A model generated the notes under the pieces. It searched no databases. It saw nothing but the letters and a program-made list of their open reading frames with translations, and had not been told where the DNA came from. A stretch of DNA of 64,000 bases from an uncultured Paenibacillaceae bacterium. GTDB lineage: Bacteria > Bacillota > Bacilli > Paenibacillales > K13. Shown piece by piece: positions 49,544 through 57,388 of this stretch (the first letter of the stretch is position 1; each line of letters begins with the position of its first letter). The position numbers were made by a program, and so were the translations under genes. Location: positions 1 through 64,000 of the forward strand of contig CAJXLT010000013.1 in NCBI GenBank assembly GCA_913056365.1, read 5' to 3'.

Positions 49544-50770
49544 ATGAATGAACTGAGTAAAGCCGCTACGGCTAGTGAGGGTGAACAGAAGGTTTGGAAC
49601 GCATCTTTTATCAATGTTTTTATCATGAACATCTTTCAGATGATGGGCCTGTTCATGATGAATGCGTTGGTACCCACTTTCGCCGAGCATTTGGGGGCGA
49701 CCGCCGCCATCGTGGGCATGGTCACCAGCATGTTCGCGGTTACGGCGCTAGGTGTTCGTCCTATCGTTGGACCATCAACAAGCTATTTTAGCAACAATCA
49801 TTTATTAGCTGCCGCGAGCGTCATCACGATATTGGCATTCATCTGCTACGGATTGGCGGATAGCATCGCCATGATTATGGTTGGCAGGCTGCTTCACGGA
49901 GTTGGCATGGGGTTTGTTGCGCCTGTAAGCATAGCCATGGCAAGCAATGTCTTGCCGAGCCGCAAGCTTGCCTCCGGTCTCGGGATCTTCTCTTTGGGGC
50001 AAGCGATCGCTACAGCTATCGGTCCTGCTGTTGGTTTGGAGCTAGTTCATCACTATGGCTATCAGATCACCTTCTTCATCGGCGCGGTGATCATGGGGAT
50101 CGTGTTCGTGCTCTCTATGCGGCTTAAAACCGACACTCCTACCAGGAAGGCTGGCTTCAAGATAAGGCTGAAGGATATCATCGCCGGTGAGGTGGTCGTT
50201 CCTGCGACCATGATGTTTTTCTTGGCTGGTGCTTATTCGTGTATTAATTCTTTCATTTTGATCTACGGAGCCGCTGCTGGTGTAAGGGAAATTGGCCTGT
50301 TCTTTACGTCTTACGCGCTTTTTTTATTTGTTTCCAGACCGTTCAGCGGGAAGCTGGCGGATCGATACGGCGTGGATAAAGCACTCATTCCTGGGATCAT
50401 CATCTTTGCTTTGTCTTTCCTAATGATCAGCTATTCGGATACGCTTCCGATGTTTTTGCTTGCAGGGGCTGTGTCGGCATTCGGGTACGGGATTTGCCAG
50501 CCCTCCGTTCAAACGCTTTGCATCCAGCTGGTTTCGAAGGAGCGGCGAGGCGTAGCAGGGAACACGACCTTCATCGGCGTGGATACGGGCTATTTGATCG
50601 CTCCTACGGTTGCCGGTATCATCGTCACTTTTGTGCAGAGCCACGGGGGAACTGAACTTACTGGATATGCCGTCATGTTTCGAGTCATGACTATTCCGAT
50701 CGTCCTTGCCCTCGTAATCTTCCTTTGGAAGAGAAGAGAGATTGTATCGAGCATCAAGGAAGCGGAATGA
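49544..50770 (+). CDS. Major facilitator superfamily transporter
   Basis: A 408-residue protein with about 12 membrane segments. MFS motifs are visible: GRLLHGVGMGFVAPV (motif near TM4) and GKLADRYGVDKALIPG (motif A-like loop between TM8 and TM9). The closest feel is the YfiS/arabinose-efflux type of DHA1-like carriers. It is 14 bases after the esterase gene with AGGGGGGAC, so it belongs to the operon. It could export released acids or import a second substrate; direction cannot be told. Confidence 0.88.
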   Translation: MNELSKAATASEGEQKVWNASFINVFIMNIFQMMGLFMMNALVPTFAEHLGATAAIVGMVTSMFAVTALGVRPIVGPSTSYFSNNHLLAAASVITILAFICYGLADSIAMIMVGRLLHGVGMGFVAPVSIAMASNVLPSRKLASGLGIFSLGQAIATAIGPAVGLELVHHYGYQITFFIGAVIMGIVFVLSMRLKTDTPTRKAGFKIRLKDIIAGEVVVPATMMFFLAGAYSCINSFILIYGAAAGVREIGLFFTSYALFLFVSRPFSGKLADRYGVDKALIPGIIIFALSFLMISYSDTLPMFLLAGAVSAFGYGICQPSVQTLCIQLVSKERRGVAGNTTFIGVDTGYLIAPTVAGIIVTFVQSHGGTELTGYAVMFRVMTIPIVLALVIFLWKRREIVSSIKEAE

Positions 50771-50796
50771 GGGAAAATGCTAGGAGGTAATCACAT

Positions 50797-51630
50797 ATGT
50801 CCATCCTGACCCTAAATTTCGAGAGTGAGTATTTACGGTCTAATCATGAAATCAGTGTTATTGTGCCGAATAAGCCGCGAGACATCCCCGCTAAGGATTA
50901 CTATGAAAACTCCAAGAAGTACAAGGTCTTATGGCTGCTTCATGGCACTTATGGCGATCACACGGATTGGCTTCGCCGGACGAATATTGAATTATACGCC
51001 TGCGAGAAGGACCTTATCGTGGTCATGCCGAGTGCGCTTAACAGCAATTACTCCAACTGGGATAAGTGCATGATGGGCTTCCATATGTATGATTATTTGA
51101 TCAAGGAACTGATGCCGTTGGTCTACAACTGGCTTCCAGCTTCGAGTAAGCGAGAAGACAACTTTATTGCAGGTCTATCCATGGGCGGGAGAGGCACGAT
51201 CAAATTCGCTGCGAACTATCCGAAGAGCTTTGCCGCTGCGGCTGTGTTATCTGCGGCCCCCGTCAATTTTCAAGACTTGACGGAGGAGGAACTGCTTAAA
51301 GACGATATGTTTGCCCGTCGATTGAACGGGATGGTGCGCAATGCCGGGGGATTGGAAGCCTTCAAGAACTCCCCTGAGAACGTGTGGGATATCTTAACAA
51401 ACCAGGCAGGAAGCAGTGTGCTGCCTCGGCTCTTATTTGCCTGCGGTACCGCCGATACGATGATCTACGAGAATTTACTTGTATTCAAAGAGCATGCGGA
51501 GCGTGTAGGGATTAACGCAGAGTATTGGACGCTAGATGGATATGGGCATGAGTGGAGATTTTGGGATCTTGCGATCCAGCAGGCGCTGGAGTTCTTCGGC
51601 CTCGAAGATTCGGGAGCAAGTCCGTATTAA
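50797..51630 (+). CDS. Esterase D-type alpha/beta-hydrolase (PF00756)
   Basis: A 277-residue esterase of the Esterase family (S-formylglutathione hydrolase/XynC-like). LWLLHGTYGDHTDW (oxyanion), nucleophile S128 in GLSMGG, aspartate D220 in CGTADT and histidine H251 in GYGHEW form a plausible triad. It has no signal peptide. It resembles the N-terminal part of the fusion at 53157 and the inactive-looking homologue at 55499. Probably removes acyl groups from an imported sugar ester (inferred). Confidence 0.88.
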   Translation: MSILTLNFESEYLRSNHEISVIVPNKPRDIPAKDYYENSKKYKVLWLLHGTYGDHTDWLRRTNIELYACEKDLIVVMPSALNSNYSNWDKCMMGFHMYDYLIKELMPLVYNWLPASSKREDNFIAGLSMGGRGTIKFAANYPKSFAAAAVLSAAPVNFQDLTEEELLKDDMFARRLNGMVRNAGGLEAFKNSPENVWDILTNQAGSSVLPRLLFACGTADTMIYENLLVFKEHAERVGINAEYWTLDGYGHEWRFWDLAIQQALEFFGLEDSGASPY

Positions 51631-51656
51631 TTCCTTGAAGAAAGGATCGTGAAAAC

Positions 51657-53153
51657 ATGAAGGCAAAAGGCAAACTTACGCTATTACCGGGAACGCCGAA
51701 TGATGACAATCGAGATTATCTACCGGAGGCGATCAGAGGCTCGGATATGGTCGTGAATGAAAACGGGAACAACTCCCAGGTGTATCCTGCAAGATTGGTA
51801 GAGTTTAATGAAGTTGTGTTGGACGACATTCAGGATACCTGGTACGAATACGTTCCGGCTTCTTATGACGGATCCCAGAAGGTGCCCCTGGTCGTATCGA
51901 TGCATGGGGGGTTAATGACCGGCTGGGGACAGGCGATCTACACGTCTTGGACGCTAGTCGCGGATCGCGAAGGGTTCATCGTCCTCTTCCCAAGTGCGGG
52001 TTCGAGACGCTTCTGGCTCGTCGAAGTCGAGGAGGAGAAGCTTGAAGTCGCGACGAAGCCGCGCGAGGATGAAATTTATCTGAATACACCGCCGAACAAT
52101 CCGGATGACAACCATGATATGAATCTGGTCCTGCGGTTGATCGATCGGATGAAGCAAAAGTATCAAGTCGATGACGGCAGAGTGTTCATCCAGGGTATGT
52201 CGATGGGCAACTTGATGACGAGTCAGATGGCGCGATACCACGGCAATGTCTTTGCCGGCAAGGCGGGATCGGGGGGGCCATCGAGTCCCGGTATCCTGTT
52301 CGATAAGCGGGACGAGGTGATCAATCGTGCGGGTCCGCTTGCGGTATGGCAGTCCCGAATGGAGCATGATCAGGTTCCACCACATTTTCAAGGCGATACC
52401 GACTATGTCGTGAAACGGAATCGCGAGTATTGGAAACGAATCAACCAGTGTGACGATTTGCCGGAGATCAAGATTGTTGGCGAGGATAACCTGGCCTTCT
52501 ACAAAGGGGAACACGCCGACCTCGTATTCCGTGACGTCAAGAATAGAGATCATGGTCAAACTTTCGATGATGCAGAGCTCGTATGGGACTATCTATTTTC
52601 GGGTGTTCGGCGAGGCGAGAATGGTGAGATCGTGAATGGCGAGCCGAGAAGTCCAAGGCAAGGAGACAACTATGCCATCGCGTTAGCCGTAGGCAGCGAC
52701 AAGGCTTATGTCCATAATCGGTTAGTTACGATGAGTGGACCTGTGCTGAAGCATCAGAAGCTGAAGTATCACGGTCTGAACGGCGGGACCATCGTCAGGG
52801 GCGAGTACTTCTTGGTACCTATCACGTTCCTCGCAGAGATATTCGATGCGACAACTACCTCGGCAGAGGGAGGATATTCCGCCGAGTTGAAGCTGAAGGA
52901 CGGCAGGACGCTGCAATTCGCCCGGGGCAGCATAGGCTGCGTCGTGGATCAGCGCATTCATTCTATGTATTGCGAAGCTGTGTTCAAGAATGGAGAGCTT
53001 TACGTACCGATCGAATGGATTTGTAAACGGTTGCTTAATAACCATACTACTTCTTGTGAAGATGTACTTTATATTACCGATCATGACGCCGAGCTTTCCT
53101 TGAATATGGCCCGTCTCATCCGTGACGAAATTTTGCTTGCTGGAGGTGTGTAG
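51657..53153 (+). CDS. Cytosolic esterase with Cu-amine-oxidase-N-like tail, copy 2
   Basis: A 498-residue paralogue of the gene at 48054, alignable from the N-terminal LTLLPGTPND onward to the end. Nucleophile S182 in GMSMG, the oxyanion segment MHGGLMTGWGQ and the His in NRDHGQT are kept. The C-terminal PF07833-like domain is also present (VHNRLVTMSG ... LVPITFLAEIFDA). The two copies share long identical stretches, with most differences in residues about 115-150 and 190-250, as expected for a duplication with changed acyl or sugar preference. No signal peptide. Ends three bases before the fusion gene. Confidence 0.85.
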   Translation: MKAKGKLTLLPGTPNDDNRDYLPEAIRGSDMVVNENGNNSQVYPARLVEFNEVVLDDIQDTWYEYVPASYDGSQKVPLVVSMHGGLMTGWGQAIYTSWTLVADREGFIVLFPSAGSRRFWLVEVEEEKLEVATKPREDEIYLNTPPNNPDDNHDMNLVLRLIDRMKQKYQVDDGRVFIQGMSMGNLMTSQMARYHGNVFAGKAGSGGPSSPGILFDKRDEVINRAGPLAVWQSRMEHDQVPPHFQGDTDYVVKRNREYWKRINQCDDLPEIKIVGEDNLAFYKGEHADLVFRDVKNRDHGQTFDDAELVWDYLFSGVRRGENGEIVNGEPRSPRQGDNYAIALAVGSDKAYVHNRLVTMSGPVLKHQKLKYHGLNGGTIVRGEYFLVPITFLAEIFDATTTSAEGGYSAELKLKDGRTLQFARGSIGCVVDQRIHSMYCEAVFKNGELYVPIEWICKRLLNNHTTSCEDVLYITDHDAELSLNMARLIRDEILLAGGV

Positions 53154-53156
53154 GTC

Positions 53157-55487
53157 ATGGCTGTCATCAAGATGAACTTTTTGTCCCAGGCGTTAAAGAT
53201 GCAAACGAATTTGACCGTGATCTTGCCGACATACAGCTTTGCTGACAGTATGCAAGACATCGATGCAGCCTATGTACGGGGGATGAAATACCAGGTCTTG
53301 TATTTGCTCCACGGCGGATCGGGCGATGACAGCGATTATGTCAATTTCACCAACATTGTTCGCTATGCCGATACCTACAAGCTAGCCGTGATTATGCCTT
53401 CCGTGAACAACTCAAGCTATACGGACTACGACGGCGCGGATTTCTACACCTATGTATCGGAAGAATTGCCGAAGGTTTGCGAGACGATGTTCCCGATCTC
53501 GACCGAGAGAGAGGATACCTTCATCGCGGGGTTGTCGATGGGTTCGCACGGCGCTATGAAGCTCGCGATGAACCAACCGGAGCGATTCGCGGCTGTTCTG
53601 TTGATGTCCGGCGCTTCCTATCGGCCGGGTGTCCCAAGTATCGTGAAGACAGTTAATGGCCAGTACCACTTCGAGGATGAGATGCCAGCACCGATCAAAA
53701 GCGCGCTCCCGGGTAAACTTCATGACCTTGATTTTATCAGCGGAACTGTTAATGACGTGTATGCGATCGCCAAGCGTAACGTCGAGGAGGGGAAAAAGCT
53801 TCCCCGCGTGTTCTTCCGCGTAGGCGACTGCGATCATGCGCTGTATAGGGCGACGTTAGCAGAGAAGGATCTGCAGGAGTGGGGCTACGACACGAAGATA
53901 GAGATCGTCCCCGGTATGGGGCATGAGTGGGATTTGTGGGATGAGTCCCTGCGCATCGCTATTCGTGACTGGCTGCCCCTTAGACATGAAGCTATCTACC
54001 CGAAAACTAGCAGAGGGAGCGAAGGTATGAAGAAAATTAAAAACGAGATCATGCTAATCACATACGCAGACAGCATGGGGTCTAATCTTAAAGAGCTATA
54101 CGAAATCTTGAATGAGCATTTTGAGGGCGTGATCGGCGGGGTGCATATTTTGCCGTTCTATCCGTCTTCAGGAGACCGAGGTTTTGCAGTCATCCACTAT
54201 GATGAGGTGGATCCTGAGTTTGGCGACTGGGAGGACATCCGGAAATTCTCCGAAAAATATTATTTGATGGCTGATTTCATGATCAATCATGTCTCTATAC
54301 GAAGTGAAGAGTTTATCGATTACATGAAAAATGGCGATGCTTCGCCTTATCGGGACATGTTCGTGCATTGGGAGGACTTTTGGCCGAACGGCGAGCCTAC
54401 CGAAGAGGAACTGGAAGCGCTATACCGCCGGAAGCTCCAAGGGCCCTATAAGGAGTTTACACGGGAAGACGGGAAGGTAGTCAAGCTCTGGAACACCTTC
54501 TTCGAAGAGCAAGTAGATATCGATCCTTGGGCACCGGCTACACAGGAATACTACGCACGGAATTTGGAACGCCTCGCTGACTACGTCCCGTTGATCCGAT
54601 TTGATGCCTTCGCCTATGCCTCGAAGAAGCCGGGGACCAGTTGCTTCTTCGTTGAGCCGGAGGTGTGGGACGTCCTCGATATCGGCATGAAGCCGCTGAG
54701 AAGCCGAGGAACCGAAATGCTGCCCGAAATCCATGAGAACTATCGGATACAGCTGAAGATGGCGGATCGCGGGCATTGGGTGTACGACTTCGCCTTGCCG
54801 ATGCTGATGCTCCACGGCCTAATGACCGGGCGCACAGATCGGTTGATTCATTGGATGAAGATATGCCCGCGCAAGCAATTCACGACCTTGGACACCCATG
54901 ATGGGATAGGGGTCGTCGATGTGGCAGGTTTACTGAATGATGACGAGATCGATCTGGTGAGGGATAAGGTCAATAAGAAAACTGCAGAGCTACAGCAATA
55001 CATCAAATTGCCAGGCGGGATCATTAAAATGTCCGGGGCTAAGGCTAGACAATATCAGTTGATGAGCACCTACTACTCTGCACTCGACGAGGACGATGCG
55101 GCCTATCTGCTAGCAAGGGTCGTGCAACTGTATGCGCCTGGCATCCCTCAAGTCTACTACGTTGGCTTGTTGGCCGGTGAGAATGACGTTGAATCGCTGA
55201 AGCGAATCGGCGAGCCAAGAAGCGTAAACCGCCACAATTACAGCGCGGAAGAAATTAAAGAGCGGACGCAGCATCCCATGCTGCAGCAGTTGTTTGATAT
55301 CATGCGATTCAGGAACACCTATGCAGCCTTCGACGGCGACATCGAGATCGATGAAGCGGCGGAGAATGGGTTGTTGAAGATCACTTGGCGCAATGAAGAG
55401 TATTGGACGACGCTTCGCGCCGACTTCCGGACAAAGAAGTTTCAGATTACTTATGTGACGGACAACGGCATTGTAGTTGAGTTATAG
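53157..55487 (+). CDS. Fusion of an esterase and a GH13_18 sucrose-phosphorylase-like enzyme
   Basis: A 776-residue two-domain protein. Residues 1-282 are an Esterase-family alpha/beta-hydrolase: LLHGGSGDDSDY, nucleophile S127 in GLSMGS, acid D224 or D226, H256 in GMGHEW. Residues 291-776 are a complete GH13_18 enzyme starting MKKIKNEIMLITYADSMG, with the nucleophile D483 (RFDAFAY), acid/base E524 (LPEIHENY) and transition-state stabiliser D582 (LDTHDGIG), as in sucrose phosphorylase. The junction (residues 283-290) encodes GAGGGAG and is followed by ATG at 54027, a good internal start. The loops that bind the acceptor differ from classical sucrose phosphorylase, so substrate may be sucrose, its 6'-phosphate or another glucoside. 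Confidence 0.9.
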   Translation: MAVIKMNFLSQALKMQTNLTVILPTYSFADSMQDIDAAYVRGMKYQVLYLLHGGSGDDSDYVNFTNIVRYADTYKLAVIMPSVNNSSYTDYDGADFYTYVSEELPKVCETMFPISTEREDTFIAGLSMGSHGAMKLAMNQPERFAAVLLMSGASYRPGVPSIVKTVNGQYHFEDEMPAPIKSALPGKLHDLDFISGTVNDVYAIAKRNVEEGKKLPRVFFRVGDCDHALYRATLAEKDLQEWGYDTKIEIVPGMGHEWDLWDESLRIAIRDWLPLRHEAIYPKTSRGSEGMKKIKNEIMLITYADSMGSNLKELYEILNEHFEGVIGGVHILPFYPSSGDRGFAVIHYDEVDPEFGDWEDIRKFSEKYYLMADFMINHVSIRSEEFIDYMKNGDASPYRDMFVHWEDFWPNGEPTEEELEALYRRKLQGPYKEFTREDGKVVKLWNTFFEEQVDIDPWAPATQEYYARNLERLADYVPLIRFDAFAYASKKPGTSCFFVEPEVWDVLDIGMKPLRSRGTEMLPEIHENYRIQLKMADRGHWVYDFALPMLMLHGLMTGRTDRLIHWMKICPRKQFTTLDTHDGIGVVDVAGLLNDDEIDLVRDKVNKKTAELQQYIKLPGGIIKMSGAKARQYQLMSTYYSALDEDDAAYLLARVVQLYAPGIPQVYYVGLLAGENDVESLKRIGEPRSVNRHNYSAEEIKERTQHPMLQQLFDIMRFRNTYAAFDGDIEIDEAAENGLLKITWRNEEYWTTLRADFRTKKFQITYVTDNGIVVEL
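54013..54029 (+). promoter_or_regulatory. Internal ribosome-binding site and ATG at the fusion junction
   Basis: GAGGGAG (54013-54019) lies 7 bases before an in-frame ATG (54027-54029) that matches the natural start of GH13_18 enzymes. It may be a remnant of the ancestral separate gene, and could still allow the phosphorylase domain to be made alone. Confidence 0.6.
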
Positions 55488-55498
55488 GAGGCAGCGCG

Positions 55499-56374
55499 AT
55501 GGCGATCTTGCGATACAACTTTCGATCAGAGATTCTGGGGCTGAACACCAATGTTACGGTATGCTATCCGGCTAGCGCATTGACGACCGGGCTGGGGTTC
55601 CGAGATCCGATCTTCCGAGATGATGATAAGATGCCGTATGTGCCGGGCATGAAGTTCCAAACGGTCTATGTGCTTCACGGTGGAGGGGAGGATGATACGG
55701 TACCGTATCGCTACACGCGATTGGAGCAGTATGCCGAGAACAATAAGGTGATGCTGGTATCTCCTTCTGTCAACGACAGCTTCTATATGAACACAACTTA
55801 CGGCTATAAATACTTCGATTATGTAACGCAGGAGCTACCCCTTGTGGTGAAGTCCTTATTCGCTTCCGCGGACGGGCGGGAGAATACCTTCGTGGTCGGG
55901 ATGGCGATGGGTGGAAACGGAGCCCTAGGGCTCGGACTGATTCGTCCGGATTTATATGAAGCGGTGGTGGACTTATCCGGCGGCATCGGGGTCACGCTGG
56001 ACCGGGAGGAGTACATTCGGAGCTTGCACTGGCATACCCCGAGGGTTCGCAACACGCTGCTGGGGGAGCAGGAGTTTGTAAACTCGGAGCATGATCTGCG
56101 TTGGTTTGCAGAAAGAAACAAGGCGGAAGGGGTTCAAGTTCCGCAGCTTTTTATCGGGGTAGGCGAGGATGATTTCATTCGCGATCGGGTCCATGAAGAT
56201 TATCTGATTCTGCAGAAGCTCGGTTATGACGTCATGTACGAGGAAGCTAAAGCGATGAAGCATGATTTTGATATGTGGGACTTTTATTTGAATAAGGCGT
56301 TGAGCAGCTGGCTGCCTTTGAAGCGGGAGCCCCTATATACTAAGGAGATGAGAACGAATGGACTTTCTAAGTAG
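55499..56374 (+). CDS. Esterase-family homologue lacking the catalytic serine (putative pseudo-esterase)
   Basis: A 291-residue protein clearly homologous to the esterases at 50797 and 53157 (YVLHGGGEDDTVPY; GGNGALGLGLIRP; the His region KHDFDMWDF), but the nucleophile elbow reads GMAMG, with Ala136 (codon GCG) where Ser is expected. All other regions look well kept and the frame is open, so it is not an obvious decaying gene. It may be inactive, a binding or regulatory partner, or use another residue. It follows the fusion gene by 11 bases and overlaps the next gene by 17. Confidence 0.85.
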   Translation: MAILRYNFRSEILGLNTNVTVCYPASALTTGLGFRDPIFRDDDKMPYVPGMKFQTVYVLHGGGEDDTVPYRYTRLEQYAENNKVMLVSPSVNDSFYMNTTYGYKYFDYVTQELPLVVKSLFASADGRENTFVVGMAMGGNGALGLGLIRPDLYEAVVDLSGGIGVTLDREEYIRSLHWHTPRVRNTLLGEQEFVNSEHDLRWFAERNKAEGVQVPQLFIGVGEDDFIRDRVHEDYLILQKLGYDVMYEEAKAMKHDFDMWDFYLNKALSSWLPLKREPLYTKEMRTNGLSK

Positions 56375-57287
56375 AGTAGATCCAGAATTACGACATGGAT
56401 TAGGGCGATTGCCAACTTTGAAGCTACCAGAGGACTTGCCGAGGGCACGTCAATTCACCCCGCCTCCTTCGGAGAAGTCCGATGCCGTCCAAATCACGGA
56501 GCGGTATATTGCCGGAACAGATGGGAACGAGATGCTGGTAAAGATATATGAGCCCTCTACTAGAGATAGGAGCAGTCTGCCGGCCTTGCTGTGGATTCAT
56601 GGGGGAGGCTATGTCCTTGGTCACCCTAGCGGAGATGACTTCCTTTGCCAACAATTCGTAATGACGGCAGGCTGTGTCGTCGTATCGCCCGACTATCGCT
56701 TGGCACCGGATCATCCGTACCCAGCTGCCATCGAGGATTGTTACACCGCATTGGTCTGGCTTGGAAGTGCAGCCGATGAACTGAATGTCGATCGTGCTAG
56801 AATCGCAATCGGAGGTGCAAGCGCGGGCGGAGGCCTTACGGCAGCACTGGCCCTGTTGGCACGTGACAGAGGAGGACCCTCTATTCGGTTCCAGATGCCT
56901 TTATACCCCATGATCGATGATCGTAATTTGACACCATCCAGCCATGAGATAACGAATCCGATCGTGTGGAACAGAGCGAATAATATGGCGGCGTGGAAGC
57001 TGTATCTCGGCGAGCACGCCGATGGAGACATCTCGGCCTACGCGGCAGCAAGCCGTGCCACAGATCTGATGGGTCTTCCCCCGACGTACACGTGTGTTGG
57101 CCAGCTGGATCCGTTTCGCGATGAAACGATAGACTATGTGGCGCGGTTGGCGCAAGCCGGTGTCGATGTGGAATTCCAGCTGCATCCTGGAGGGTACCAC
57201 GGCTTTGAGCATGTCGTGCCGGGAGCTGCCGTGAGTAAGCGAACTAAACAGGGCTACTTGGATGCTTTGGCCAGAGCGTTTATGTGA
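56358..57287 (+). CDS. HSL-family alpha/beta-hydrolase (acetyl esterase-like)
   Basis: A 309-residue hormone-sensitive-lipase-type carboxylesterase (PF07859). The oxyanion motif HGGG (81-84), the nucleophile S155 in GGASAGG, an Asp in GQLDPFRDE (about 250-255) and a His in GGYHGFEH (about 280) form the triad. These enzymes deacylate short-chain esters. The start overlaps the preceding gene by 17 bases and has AAGGAGATGA. It is the last gene of the long esterase run. Confidence 0.9.
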   Translation: MDFLSRVDPELRHGLGRLPTLKLPEDLPRARQFTPPPSEKSDAVQITERYIAGTDGNEMLVKIYEPSTRDRSSLPALLWIHGGGYVLGHPSGDDFLCQQFVMTAGCVVVSPDYRLAPDHPYPAAIEDCYTALVWLGSAADELNVDRARIAIGGASAGGGLTAALALLARDRGGPSIRFQMPLYPMIDDRNLTPSSHEITNPIVWNRANNMAAWKLYLGEHADGDISAYAAASRATDLMGLPPTYTCVGQLDPFRDETIDYVARLAQAGVDVEFQLHPGGYHGFEHVVPGAAVSKRTKQGYLDALARAFM

Positions 57288-57388
57288 AGTTTTTCCATGG
57301 CTTGTCGTGCTGAATTTATATATTATTTAAACAATGAGGGAATCATTAATTTAGGTTGTAGCGCTTGCTAGAAAAAAGGGGTGGGACC

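Noticed and set aside
53157-55487. The esterase-phosphorylase fusion as an assembly or frameshift artefact
   Set aside because: The frame is continuous, the linker is plausible and both domains are complete; I treat it as real but list resequencing as a check.
57355-57372. CcpA cre site (TGTAGCGCTTGCTA)
   Set aside because: It resembles a LacI-type half-palindrome but does not fit the cre consensus spacing; a carbon-catabolite site here is not supported.
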